A DNA stretch of 64,000 nucleotides from Enoplosus armatus (lineage: Eukaryota; Chordata; Actinopteri; Centrarchiformes; Enoplosidae). A model generated the notes under the pieces. The model had not been told where the DNA came from. It made no database searches and saw only the letters and a program-made list of their open reading frames with translations. The DNA lies in NCBI RefSeq assembly GCF_043641665.1, contig NC_092198.1, forward strand, positions 2,260,001-2,324,000, written 5' to 3'. Made by a program: the position numbers and the translations under genes. Of the stretch, positions 51,405-63,165 are shown piece by piece (positions within the stretch are counted from its first letter, which is position 1; every line of letters starts with the position of its first letter).

Positions 51405-52030
51405 CCACCAGCTGACCACCAGGAGGCGCCAGCCGTCCTCACGGTTCAGACACACGCCTGGAAACATGACGGAAGCCTGAAGAGATAAAAACACAGTTCA
51501 GGCTGGAACGTGCGGTACAATATTTAAGTATGAGTCAGCCGATATGTTGACATCAGCTGAAACAAACACCAAAATCATCAAATCCAAACTGATCAGGAGA
51601 CGTTTTGAATGGAAATCAACATGGAAACACGATTCATGGATCCCTTTCATTTGGAAAAGTGCTTCTTTATTGAACTCCTCGTGATCCTGGACCCGTTCAG
51701 AAGAACCCGGTGGCTCCGCTGAGCTCTCCGAAGAGAAATCATGTAAACGCTGAAGGTGAAGATGAAGACATTCGACCGGGATGTTTGTAGCTTTATTTTG
51801 TGTGAGAGATGACGGAGAGGAGTGAATGAGCCTGTTTGTTAGATGTGTGTCGACTGCAGAGAGGCTTTGTATCATATAACACCATCAGTTCGCTTTCTGT
51901 ATAATATTTTACTCCTTTGTTTAGATTTTATGTTTGTTTTTGATTTAAAAATGTTTTCATCTGGGTTTGAACTTTTGGGGGAAACACCTCAAAGATGCTG
52001 TTGTCAATAAAAAAACCTCATATGAGATCC
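51405..52030 (+). other. e2f6: e2f6 3' UTR
   Basis: Extends to AATAAA at 52006-52011, with the T-rich stretch ttttatgtttgtttttgatt upstream. A second AATAAA near 52383 could give a longer form. Confidence 0.6.
52006..52011 (+). terminator. e2f6: Polyadenylation signal of e2f6
   Basis: Canonical AATAAA 600 bp after the stop codon. Confidence 0.6.
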
Positions 52031-52886
52031 TGCTGAGGTTCCCTTTAGCAAAACACTGCATCGTTTCCTGGCCGCTGGTCTTACAGTAGCCCACCTGAGT
52101 GACAGATTAGGAAAACAAAACTTTATTAAGTCGGTATGTGACCTGCGTGATGGACACGAGGGCGGTGCCAGGGCGCGACTTCACTCACAAGACAAAACAT
52201 TGTTTTCTTGCTTTGTCATTTATCACGGACAAATACCTTGAAGTTGTTAAACGAGAAACCCGGGGAGTGATTCATACTGTAGGAGCTGTCGGCTGTGACG
52301 GAGCTGAATCATCATCCCCGTTTCAAAGCTGCAAACAATGAAAGACGCACTGTGAGGGAGGATTTCCCTCCACGTCTGGAACAATAAACCATTCATTTAA
52401 AGGAAATATGAGCTTCATATTAAAGGAATGATGAGAATAGAGCTTTACTATTATGAGTTATGGAAACAAAGTTCAGGTTGATTCTGAAGTTCACTGACTG
52501 ATTGATGACATTGATCAGATATTTTACAATGCAGGATTAAAGTGATCTTACCTCTTCTCAACACCACCACCCAGTGGACAGACTGCATCACTGCATCACG
52601 ATAAACACTTCAGCTCCCCATCGAGAGAGAATCTATTTCTCCAAAAATGAAACACAATTCCTGTTCTGGGAATTTTAAAAAGCTTCTCCACAGTCAGAGC
52701 AGGAAGTAGGCTTTGATTTCCTCACAGGACTGAGGAGGTAGACTCGTCTCATCTCTCAGAAACATGCATGAGGAAGAGGCTGCTTTCCTCCCACGAACAA
52801 ACTGAATATGGAACAGACGGTAACAGGAAATGATACTTGATTGTCTCTCATTTTGCCTGTGGACAGGAACATTATGGCTGCCAGGC

Positions 52887-52888
<2 letters not shown>

Positions 52889-52922
<34 letters not shown>
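52889..52922. repeat. (TG)n microsatellite
   Basis: Pure TG tract of 34 bp. Confidence 0.97.
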
Positions 52923-52924
<2 letters not shown>

Positions 52925-54786
52925 CGCTCAGATACTGTTTCCCATGAGTTCCACCACAACATTCAAACCTCAAGCCGAACCCTGCAGCCAAACTGTGGCC
53001 GAGTCCTCCCAGAGTCTCTCCTCCAGCTATCAAACTGTCAGAGCGGCCCCCAGAGCGCTTTGAGCCGTCTCAGGTTTCAGGTTTCAGGTCCTGTAGGTGA
53101 CGCTCTCATGCTGACAGTGACGGGAGCAGAAGAACCAGCCTCAGCCATCATCATCATCATCATCACCACCACCAACTTTAAAAGAAACCAACAGGGAAGA
53201 GGGAAAGTGGTTAAAGCCAACCTGACCTGGAGGGACTGACACCAGGCAGGTGACACAACAAGACAAAAGCTGAAAAATGAATGAAATGCAGCTGTTGTCA
53301 GTCTCCAAACAAAGTTCAGCTTGTTTAGTTTAATTAATATTTGTTTTTTATTTTAGTAGACGGCCATGCTAGCAGCTGCTGTGCGGTGCTTTGAGCTAAA
53401 TGCTAACATGATACCAACGTTGGTATGATTTTAATCCTGTTTTAACGGTTAGCATGCTAACATTTGGCTCAAGGTGCGAAACACTAAATGTAAAAGATTA
53501 AAACTTTGATTGTAGTTAAACTCTTAATGGGGCACTCTCATTTTTTTCATCAAGGTCTAGTTTACTCACCACCGCAAGTTTGGACAGACGTGGACATTTA
53601 CCAGGCAGAAAAAAGACAAGTCTAAAAGAAGACGCTGTGTTTTTTCAGCCTGGCCGTATTAAAGCAGAAACAGCCCTTCAGATATATCAGATTGCCGTTC
53701 GATGACAAACTGACCAAACGTCAGAATAGAATCCGTCTCTGTCCTGCCAAAGTGTTTCCAGTAAGCCTCATCAACTAACCACATAAAGTGCTTTATGAAT
53801 GGGTTAAAATAACACTACCAAGCATATGTTCAAGCTAAACTCCCCCCTCATGTATTTTTTACTCGTAATTGCACCAAAACCAGACAAAAAAACCCTTTCT
53901 GAATTGCAGTTTTACAGTGTTTTCATTCTGTTTTTATTGGTCTTGGTGACTCTGGGAGTTCCTGCAGTGACGCTTTGAAGCTCCGAAAACACACTGAAAA
54001 CATGTTGAGACACACTTGGCGTCGACATTTCTGGCGTCGGTTGAGGGAAACTGACCAATCTGCGTGTAACATGGAGGCGGGTGGCTTCCTATTGGTTTGG
54101 CACAGTCGGCCCGAGTGAGTCTGAACTCGTGATCTTCGAGGAAAAAGATGGAGGAGAACCAAGAGTCCTCTTTTTATATCACTTTCTGTTAACTACTACA
54201 TGAATGTGACTGTATGTTTTTTAGATTCTCTTCTTTCAGTGGCACCTACACAGTTTCTGTAATAGTGAGAATACTGGTTCGTTTAAGGTTGAACAGACGC
54301 CAGGCGTGCTGCAAATCTGATGAAGTGACTAATGATGGAATTAAAGTACTTGACTTCAGTCTGGGTTCATCCACTCAGTCTGTGGAGCACTTAACTGTAA
54401 ATATAGCTGCTTTGTTCAGAGTGTGTACGTGCAGAATGAGCGTTAATTGTCAAATTACCAACATAAAAAAAACATGGAAGAGGTCAGAGCAGAGCAAATG
54501 GAAGAAAATGACAAATTTAGAGCAAATTTTAACCGCTTTTCCAGAAAATCAGCAAAAGAAAATTCAAATGAATGTGCAAATTGAAACTGAAGTGGCAGAA
54601 ATGCACTTAATGTTGTGGAACGAACAGTGAGAAGATAAATCTTTATTTAAACATCGAACAATACAGAAGACAGAAAATATAAATACGGTGATGAGTTACC
54701 ATCAAAAGATGCATTTTGCTCTTCTAATCATTCGTATGTTGCTGGAAATCTTGTGTTTGCAGCACAGCTGATAGAAGAACAGGTTT

Positions 54787-54789
<3 letters not shown>

Positions 54790-54818
<29 letters not shown>

Positions 54819-54948
54819 CGTGTGGCAGCTCGGTGTGTAGCTGGGTGTCGGCCATGACGCGTGCTGATGGGTAACATGTTGCATCGCAGCGTGACTTTCT
54901 GAAACAGCAGCGGGTTGCTCAGAGCTGATGACGCCAATCAGGACTATG

Positions 54949-54987
<39 letters not shown>
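54790..54987. repeat. Paired (CA)n microsatellites
   Basis: Two pure CA tracts, 54790-54818 and 54954-54987, in the same orientation 135 bp apart. Confidence 0.95.
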
Positions 54988-54992
<5 letters not shown>

Positions 54993-55625
54993 GAGTCCAC
55001 CTTGTGCGTCACACAGATTATAAATGCCAGCAGCCTCTCTCTCCCCCCACGTTCATGTCTTTCCTCTCTCTCCCTTCTCACACTCCGGTGAGGGCTGCGG
55101 TGTCGTCATCTGCCCTCATGTTGTTGGATGAAAAAGATTATTTAAAGAATTTCTCCATCTTTTCTCCCACGACGAGCATCCAGAGGAGCAGTAGTCAGTA
55201 ATCTCTGACCGGTGTCCGACGTTGCATCGTACACGGTAGAAAACATGAACTCCAGCTGATGCTTGTTCTCGTGTCGTCTCCTGAAGCTGCGATCCCGCCG
55301 CTCAGTTTCCTCTCATGACGTACGAATGACTTCCTGCAACCTTGCAGCTCATCAGAGAGTCAGACAGAACAACAGGAGGGAAACTCACTTCTTTACTACC
55401 TGCCAGTTTCATATTGTTTTAGTACACAAAGTGTATTTGTACGAACAGGAAATGACAGACTGCGACTTTAGAATAACTCAAGTTTGTCCTGAAGATTAAA
55501 ACTTATTTTTGTCTGTTTTCTCTGGATGAGACGCTAAATGTAAAGCCTTTATTCTCTGTGGGGGTGTCCTCACAAGACCAGTGCACTGTCAAGAGTCGAT
55601 CCTCATAAGAATAGCTTAACTTGAC

Positions 55626-55731
55626 CACACACACACACACACACTGAGTCAGGCCTTGGCAGAGTCATCATTCCTGTCACAGTCTCTCCACGAGCTCTGG
55701 CTCTCAGTGTAACACCGGACAGTGTCAAGGT

Positions 55732-55763
<32 letters not shown>

Positions 55764-55908
55764 TGTTGTGTACTGTGTGTATAAGTTGTACAGTCTGCAC
55801 ACTATGTGCACATGTACTTAGATGTGTGTGATGGTGTTCCTTCTTTTCTTAATGTGATGAGCACAATAAATCTTCTGCAGGACACACACACACACACACA
55901 CACACACG
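55626..55908. repeat. Cluster of CA, TG and CA tracts
   Basis: CA at 55626-55644, TG at 55737-55762 and CA at 55881-55908. The opposite orientation of the middle tract allows long imperfect inverted pairing. Confidence 0.93.
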
Positions 55909-56959
55909 TTTCCCAGAATCACAGCAGTTGTTGCTCCAGCCACAACTCAACTGCTGCAAGGCATTGTGGGTAATGTCACTCCTGTAAAGACCCAGTCTGC
56001 ACACGCTCAGTCTGGCAGCGAGGGGGGCGAGAGGAGTGTGTTTATTGTCAGGATAATAAATCACAGAGACTTGCAGGACGTCCTGAAGGTGAAAACAAGC
56101 GTCACTTACTTTATAGACAGAACTTAAAGGAACATTGCGGTTTATCTCGGCAGCTTTGGACTTCGTTTCCATTGGTTAGGATACGGTTCTTCTGGCTGAG
56201 TTACCTGCTGAGATCTGGGTTAAAATATCCAAGTTGTAATAAATCAGCAACATCACAACTGTTTCTTCCTCCAGTCCTCGCTCGTCCTTCAGCTGTCTCT
56301 TTCTAACACACACATTCATGTCTGTCAGCTGATGAGTGTAAATACCAGATTCCACCGTTTCCTGAGAAGAATATGTTGGATGGTCGGATAGTTTCGGAAA
56401 CTGTCTTTGACACTTTCGTCTTTACATTTGTTGGGACAACGTTTCGTCTGAAGCACACTGGGCCCTTTAGGGTGACTGAGACTGAGGCCTGAAAACAATA
56501 TTAAGAGTGGAGTTTTAAGCTCACTCTTGAGTTGACCTTTCCATAAATAACACATGCACACACAAAAACAACCCAAATATCATATTACTTACTTTCCACG
56601 TACCTTTGAACTGAAATAAACACTAACGTCATCCGGTACGTGACGATCCGCTCAGTGACCATATGTTATTCACAGCTTTAAATAGTGCAGAACCTTTTGA
56701 TATTGTCTAAGAGAGTAGAGAGTGTATTTTTGGCCGCCATGTTGGACTGGCACCATCCCACCTCGGCTGTGATGAACAGTCTGGATGATGGGAAGCCGCC
56801 AACGTGGCCACCTGGAGGACACCCAGATGGAGAGGATCCTGAGAGACTAAACAGATCTCAAGTCTGTTGTGGACAGTGTCATTAAAAAGCTTTAGATGAG
56901 GCCTGTAAACAAATATTCCATCTCCAGGTAATGTGCCACAATGTTGTATACTTTATATA

Positions 56960-56965
56960 TTTATT
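56960..56965 (-). terminator. Possible polyadenylation signal of the minus-strand gene
   Basis: AATAAA on the minus strand, about 190 nt after the TAG at 57153-57155. Confidence 0.4.
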
Positions 56966-57152
56966 ATTGTTTTTCACAGCTACCACAACACGCTCAGGAA
57001 GTTATACTCGCTGTCGTACAGCTGAAAACTCTTTGTTATTATGTATTTCAGGAACAAGAAATGGTACAAAAACTGCAAACTTGTATGGAGTCACACACAC
57101 AAAACAGTATTATAATACATGTAGACGCCTGAAGTCCAGTTAATCAGTACGA

Positions 57153-57383
57153 CTAAAGAAGCATCGCAGCAGAGTTTTCAGGTGCATTTCCAAACGTAAA
57201 AGAAGAAGCTTTTCTGCGTGGTGAGACGGAGACTGGTGTAGGGGAGACCCAGGCGGAGGAGCCTCCAGATGAGGCTTGACCCGCATCCTGCAGTATCTGC
57301 ACCATCATCTTCCTCTCTACATCCCTCCAGCCTCCAGCTTCTGATCTGCTCTGGTACTGACTGAGACTAAAGTCTTCATCATC
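57153..57383 (-). CDS. Last exon of the unrecognised minus-strand gene
   Basis: 77 codons including TAG (57153-57155). Preceded on the minus strand by attgcag. The first codons read DDEDFSLSQYQ. Codons are unbiased and the frame is open throughout. Confidence 0.65.
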   Translation of the reverse strand, partial: DDEDFSLSQYQSRSEAGGWRDVERKMMVQILQDAGQASSGGSSAWVSPTPVSVSPRRKASSFTFGNAPENSAAMLL

Positions 57384-58942
57384 CTGCAATAAGATGAGAA
57401 ACACACACCGCGCATGCTGCTAATGCTAGCTAGCTAGTATGTTACATTATGCTGCTATTTAGCATGCTAGGTGTCATAACCAGATTGGTTGTAGAAAGTG
57501 GAGGATGGCGAACACTGTAATTGAGTTCTTTAACCTGCAGTAACTGATTTTTTTGCCACTTGGGGGCAGCAGAAACACGCCGTGAACGCTGACAAATCAT
57601 CATCACCTTGATATGTCATAAGTTGATATTTATGGCGAGCTTGTTAGCAAACTGTTGCTAATTTACAAACAGCAGTTACGGGGTTTAGAGTTGTGCTTGT
57701 ACGCAGTGAAACGATGCCGAGAGTGAACCAAAACAGGGAAGCTGCAGCCGGACGGATAAACGATGAGCTGAGAATCCCTTTAAAGCTCTGTAAAGCAGAG
57801 AGGAGCTGCAGCTTTACCGAGAAAACAACATTAATGCACAGCCACGACCGTTTGGAGCAACGTTAGCTCATAAAACCCAGCAGGAGTTTGTTGCGTATGA
57901 TTTGAATAATCAGACTCCATGAAGAAATGCATCGTTTCATAAAAAGCTGAAACACACGATACTGTAAAAGTGTGGAGACGTAGTGCCAGCTGGCAAGACA
58001 CACACTCACAGGGGCAACTCAGCGGCTCACCATCTGCAGGCGGACCGCTCGGTCTTTAGCCGTCCCCTGTCGGAAAGAGGATTTATGAAAATAAAATGAA
58101 TTTCATAGAGCAGAATTTTGTGGTTTTGTCACAGCCCAGAGAAGAAGTCTAGCCTCTGTTAAAACTGGACTAAATCTAATTGAAAAGTTTACATTTGGTA
58201 GATTATAACCTTTATTTTAATGGCATATAATAATATTTTCCACAAATCCTTTACACACGTGTTGCAGCGATGTCAGCTCTCCACTACCTTGTTTGTCAGC
58301 TTGTCTGCTTTTGAAAATGATGATGATGAAGAGTTGTATGGTCCTTTAACACGTCAGCGATCGAAATGTTTGGATGCAACGTGCAGAACAGCTGAGTGTT
58401 GTTCCTCCCGGTCACCACACGAACCCACGTGCATCACTTCTGTTTAACCGCTCACATGGAGAGCTTTGGTCTCGTGATTTAAGATGGAAAAAAAACAAAC
58501 AGGTTTTAATCAAACGTACGGCCGATAAATAACAAATGTTATCTCCACGGGGGGGGGGGCGCTGCGGCTCTGCACCGGCTGCTAACTTCCACCACAAACA
58601 GGACGGGAAGTTCCGGTAAACAACCAGCAAATATACGGCAGTAAACAACTTATCTGCGTCCACATCTGGTACTTGTTAGACACACACACACACACTCTGT
58701 GGTGATTCACTAACTACACCTGTTGTTCCTGTAATTCAACCCAGAGTTGGAGTAAAACAAAGAGACAAGCAGCAGTTTCTGCTACCTGGAAGTCGTTGGC
58801 TGGTTTGAAAGTGAGCGCTCTCGTTCTTTTAATGCTACTTTCATGTTTGAGGTGTGGTTTCGTCCCCTTGATGAAATAATGTTTTTGGTCCCAGTGTCCC
58901 CATGACTCAGGGTGCTTCATGGGCTCTGACTTTCTTGATGCC
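57153..58942 (-). CDS. 3' end of an unrecognised protein-coding gene (three exons)
   Basis: Three minus-strand exons join in phase: 58942-58786, 58066-58031 and 57383-57153, giving about 140 C-terminal residues. Visible segments: KRTRALTFKPANDFQ, GTAKDRAVRLQM, DDEDFSLSQYQSRSE, VERKMMVQILQDAG, then a Ser/Pro-rich tail with SPRRKASSFTFG and the end ENSAAMLL. Splice sites are ctggaag|, CCAG|gtagca, cgacag|, GATG|gtgagc and attgcag|. The gene converges on e2f6. I do not recognise the family and see no catalytic or zinc-binding motif. The SPRRKAS tail looks like a phosphosite or importin-binding patch. Exons 5' of 58942 were not found. Confidence 0.6.
58031..58066 (-). CDS. 36-bp internal exon of the unrecognised minus-strand gene
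   Basis: GTAKDRAVRLQM between ccgacag and ATG|gtgagc; phase 0 at both ends. Confidence 0.55.
58786..58942 (-). CDS. Internal exon of the unrecognised minus-strand gene
   Basis: 157 bp, 52 codons after one base. It starts ASRKSEPMKHPESWGHWDQK and ends ALTFKPANDFQ before |gtagca. The acceptor ctggaag is weak, so the 5' boundary is less certain. Confidence 0.5.
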
Positions 58943-59039
58943 CTTCCAGGAAACAGAAGGAAAACAACATTTCTCATTTCTTCCAAGTGACCACATCTCT
59001 GGGTGCAGTACCTCCGCCTGCCGACAGGGGGCAGTGCGC

Positions 59040-60135
59040 CACCGTGGTCACATCAGCTCTTCCTCTCTCTTCTTTCTCTATTCTTATTTTTTGACATAAT
59101 AGCGAGGAAGACCTCTTTGTTTTTCATCCTCCCACCTTCCTTCTTACGTGGTTTCTCACAATTCTCTCTGTTCTCTCGTGCCTCTTCTTCGTCTTCTCCT
59201 CCTCCTCCTCCTCACATCATCTCGTCTCCTTTTGTTTTGGAAATAATAGGAGGAAGACTTTTGCTGTTTACCTTCTCGTCCTCCAACATGAAGAGTTTCC
59301 ACTCGTCCGTCCTTCCTCTCGTCTCCTTTCACCTCCTCACCGAGTCTTTCTTCCCTTTTTCCACATCGTTCTTCAAATATCAAGAGGTTCCATTGTCCTC
59401 TCGTTACCTTTTGTCTTCTCTCATTTTGTCCTGTGTAACATCAGTTCGTCTCATCTCTCAGATTATAGGACAAAGGTTATCTGGGTTCGTCCTCTCCTCC
59501 ACTCCCTTCTTCTTCTTCTTCTTCTTCTTCTTCTTCTTCTTCTTCTGTCCTCTCCTCCATCTCACCACCTCCGCACAGAAAGGCAGAGGATGTTCTGTCT
59601 CGTCCTCTTTCACTTCCTGTTCTTTTTCCATCGTCCTTTCTTCAGCTTCCAGCTTTTTTCTTTCACCTCGTCTCTCTTCTCTACTGCCAACCTCTTCTCC
59701 TTCTACCTCTGTAAAAACATATATCTCACATTATCTTCTGGCCTCCACTTGTCTGACCTCCTTTGTCCTGTTAATTCAAGAAGCTGCTAGCTTCCCTGTC
59801 TCCTCCCTTGCTCTCCTCCTTACCTGTCCTTCGCTCTTGTGCAGTGTCCTCCTTTGTCTTATGTTTCCATTGTGTTTTATCTGCTTTCTGTCTTCTCATT
59901 TTTTTTTTATCTCATCTATCATCTCTACTGCTCTCGTCTTTCATCCTGTTCTACTGTTTTAGGACGGTGTTCTGAGTTTGTCCTCTTCTCTGCTAGTCGC
60001 CTCTTATTCTATCTCCTCCCCTGTTTTATTAAATATTATATATAAATATTATCCTTTTTGCTCCTTTCTGTTTTAGCATCTCATCTGGTCTCCTGACCTC
60101 CTCTCTTCTTCTTCTTTGTCCTGTTAATTTAGAAA
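59040..60135. repeat. 1.1-kb pyrimidine-rich degenerate tract
   Basis: Mostly C and T on the plus strand with recurring tcgtcctct, cctcttct and ttcatcctcc words, including (TTC)13 at 59507-59546. The 319-codon open frame here comes from the skewed composition and has no domain, so I do not call a gene. Confidence 0.75.
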
Positions 60136-60255
60136 AATGAACTCTCGGCTCATTTCACTTCCTCTCCTCTTTAAAGACTGAAGAATTAATTTTAGAAATG
60201 TTCCTGCTGGCATCTCCCTTAGAAAAACAACAACAAATTGAGATAGCTCAATTTA

Positions 60256-60274
60256 GACACACACACACACACAC

Positions 60275-60317
<43 letters not shown>

Positions 60318-60444
60318 AAGTTTTTTTTTTTGTTAATTCCACCTTTTTTTCCCTGGCAGCTAAAAATGGAAAGTTGTTTATTCCAATGAACAGATGCCTC
60401 CATGACACACACACACACACACACACATGCACACACACACACAC

Positions 60445-60482
<38 letters not shown>
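60256..60482. repeat. Two long (CA)n tracts
   Basis: 60256-60315 and 60405-60482, each with one or two interruptions (cgca, catgca), separated by about 90 bp. Confidence 0.95.
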
Positions 60483-60484
<2 letters not shown>

Positions 60485-60672
60485 AGGTCCGTGTGTTTCC
60501 CAGTGAGCGATCAAGCTGCTGCGTCTCTCTGCGTTTGATGTGACGTTTCTCCTCCTGCAGGGAAGATAACTGAAACTACTCAGACCTCCTTCTGAACACG
60601 AGAAAATGGATCTGTGCACGTTTTAAAGCCTTGGCGGGGACGTTAGATCGCTTGGAGGGGCTGGGGGGAGGA

Positions 60673-60699
60673 GGGGGGGGGGGGGGGGGGGGGGGGGGG
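60673..60699. repeat. Poly-G run (27 G)
   Basis: Uninterrupted G homopolymer after ggggggagga. Strong G-quadruplex potential; true length may differ because such runs are hard to sequence. Confidence 0.93.
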
Positions 60700-61323
60700 C
60701 GTTAGACTAAACCATTTTTAGGCCAAATTGATCCTTTGTCAAGTCTCGCCTCTCCTCTGCGCTCCCTGGTTACGGTTGCTAAGTAAGACAAACAATAGCC
60801 TCAGAGAGTCTGTTTCCATTGAAAACACCTGTTGATTTAATTGACTCGTATTTCTAGTTGTCCTCATTCAGCCAGTCCTTTTAAAAATGTGGTCTGAGTG
60901 TCTCCGGTAGAGACCAGAGACTGAGCACCACGATAGTCTTCAGGGGACCGCTGAACACCCATTGATAATATTTCTCCCATCGACAGATTAACCACAGAAA
61001 TCAACCTGCGACGACGTGTCAGAGTTTAGAAAGATTTGTGCAGTTGCTGCCCGACAGATGCTACATGACTTAACGAAGCCTCGCCCAGTCACAGTCCACG
61101 TCACCCGTCTTTTCCTCACAAACACATTATTCATGTGGTTCTCCCTGGAAATGAAATACAAACTGCTCAGACGACGTCCTATTGAATGACTACATCCAAA
61201 TAATGTGCTAAATAGAGTCTCATGAGTAAGAAACAAATCAAACTGTCGTCGCCAGTGAAAAGATTTATAGGATGCAGCGAGTACAAGCCACCACCTTATG
61301 AATGAGCTAAACTTCACCTGCAG

Positions 61324-61591
61324 GAATCACGTTAGCGACACGCCGCTTGTCCTATTCGCTGGTGTTCACGGCCGTCAACGCTCCCGAGAGGCCACTTTAG
61401 TCTCAGAGAATATCCAAGTTCTCAAAACCACATTGAAAGAAGCCAGGTTTTCCAGGCAAGTCCCACAGGGAGGAGACTGTGGGACAAACCCAGAACACTG
61501 TGCAGAGATCCTCCAGGAGAAGCTGCAGGAAATAGCTATGAGGCAGACGTCTGAGCTACTTCAGACTGCGACCGCTGCGACCTGGACGCAG
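61324..61591 (+). CDS. Possible internal exon of an unknown plus-strand gene
   Basis: 268 bp open in one frame between acceptor cacctgcag and donor ACGCAG|gtaagt. The translation includes NIQVLKTTLKEARF and AEILQEKLQEIAMRQTSELL, which look helical/coiled-coil. No partner exon or family was recognised, and an ORF of this length can arise by chance. Confidence 0.3.
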
Positions 61592-62459
61592 GTAAGTGGC
61601 AGCGAGAGTCCAGCCTTTACATAGTGTGTAAACTGGTTTGACAGACAGCAGAAAGTCTCTTTTATTCAAACGTTTCTCGTGCAGATTTCACTTTAACAGT
61701 CAACAGTCGAAGGCTACTACACCATCTCTCTTCAGTCAGCGCTGGCTCGGCCTCGCATGCATGACTCACTTCTCCTTCAGGACCTGTTTCCTCTTTGTCT
61801 CTTTTCAATGAAGAAGAATCAAACTCCCCGTTTCCTCTCTGGATGAAAAAGAATCTTTAGTTCAACTCTATAATCTGATTAAAAGATCTAGTGAAAGACT
61901 CTGAACAATAAAACACATAAAACTCTGGAAAAAAAAGTGACGGATGAAGATACAAGAAGTTATTTATTTAATATAACATCAGTATTTTCAGGGGGAAGGT
62001 CTCATAATCCATCAGAATTCACAGACCGTTCACTTTGTGACTGGAAACATGAACTCAGAGCGTTTGGACTCGAGTCACATGACTTCATCAGGTGACTTCA
62101 AACTTGATTTGAGGAAATCAAAACTTCGACTCGTGACTTCACTCGGAGGCAGCGAGGAAAAGGACCTAAAGGCAGAAAAGTTCAGTGATTTTAAGGGTAA
62201 AGTTATTTTTCTAATTGTGGAATGAGGAACAGGTGAGCAGGTGGAGGAAGGCGTCAGGTGACGGGGACTGGCGGGAGAGTGTGAGGGCATCTGGTGGATG
62301 GATGGAGAATTGCAGGCCGAGGGTCAAAATGAAAACAACTAAACTACGACTGGACTGGTTTTTTTTTTACTTTTGGTTTAGATTTTATTCGGCTGTTGGA
62401 GTTTAGTTTATCTGTTCTCATGTGGTGATGAAGGAGCTAATATTATAAGATGATGTGAC

Positions 62460-62700
62460 CTTGCACGGTTTTTAAACTTCATATATATTCATAAAGTGCG
62501 TTACAGGAAATGACAAACTGCAACCAGCTTTTCTTATTTTCAAAAAAGCCAAACTTGACTTTAATAAGATAAATGAGATGGAAAGTGATCCAAGCCGGCA
62601 GGATATTATGAAAATGGCAGCACCATCGCCAGAGGCTTTTGATTGGTAATTATAATGCTGAAACAATAATCGCTGGCAGATGACGTTAGATTACCTTTAG
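62460..62700. promoter_or_regulatory. Candidate conserved non-coding element
   Basis: Non-repetitive block with TTTAATAAGATAAATGAG, GGAAAGTGATCCAAGCC, TTTTGATTGGTAATTATAAT and CAATAATCGCTGGCAG phrases. Enhancer-like; inference only. Confidence 0.28.
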
Positions 62701-62885
62701 AAGCTCAACTCAAACGGTAAAAATGGTCACACTGAAAAGTCAAAGTTTATATGAACTACATGTTGACGTTAAACAGTGAATGTGCTGCTCGGTGGATCTT
62801 CTAAAAGCTGGCAGGAGGAGAAAACCCGGCTTTAGCTTTAGAGTTAATTACAGCAGCTCTGCAGCTAAACGTGGTATTCCCTGTT

Positions 62886-62905
62886 ACACACACACACACA
62901 CACAC
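62886..62905. repeat. (CA)n microsatellite
   Basis: Short CA tract of about 20 bp. Confidence 0.9.
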
Positions 62906-63044
62906 GGGGCGTCCCACCACAGGCTGTTTGCTACTAACCGTTAAGGCATGTAAACAAGCCTATTTGGGTGACACACAACCAGAAATAAGAGCTTTCCCAG
63001 GGTGCACTCGGAGATCTGTCCCCTGGCGGTCTGACAGTGTGGCG

Positions 63045-63165
63045 GCGATAGCGTGAGTTTGCAGAATAACTCCCAGTCGTGAAATGATACGCTCGGCGAC
63101 ATGCATAATTATCGCCTGCGAAACGCTTCATGATAAATCAGAATAGTCAGTGTGTGAGATAAGGA
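63045..63165. promoter_or_regulatory. Candidate conserved non-coding element
   Basis: Contains GGCGATAGCGTGAG, GAAATGATACGC, GACATGCATAATTATCGCC and TCATGATAAATCAG, with CATAATTA/GATAAATC homeodomain-like sites. Regulatory role is inferred. Confidence 0.28.

Larger units (their letters stand above)
52031..56940. other. Intergenic stretch between e2f6 and a minus-strand gene
   Basis: No convincing exon. It is studded with dinucleotide tracts (52889-52922 TG, 54790-54818 CA, 54954-54987 CA, 55626-55644 CA, 55737-55762 TG, 55881-55908 CA) and short atc/acc runs near 53148-53172. Confidence 0.7.

Noticed and set aside
59003..59962. 319-codon open frame, longest in the window
   Set aside because: It is caused by C/T bias over 1 kb; the translation is Ser/Phe/Leu-rich, lacks any motif and overlaps a (TTC)n run.
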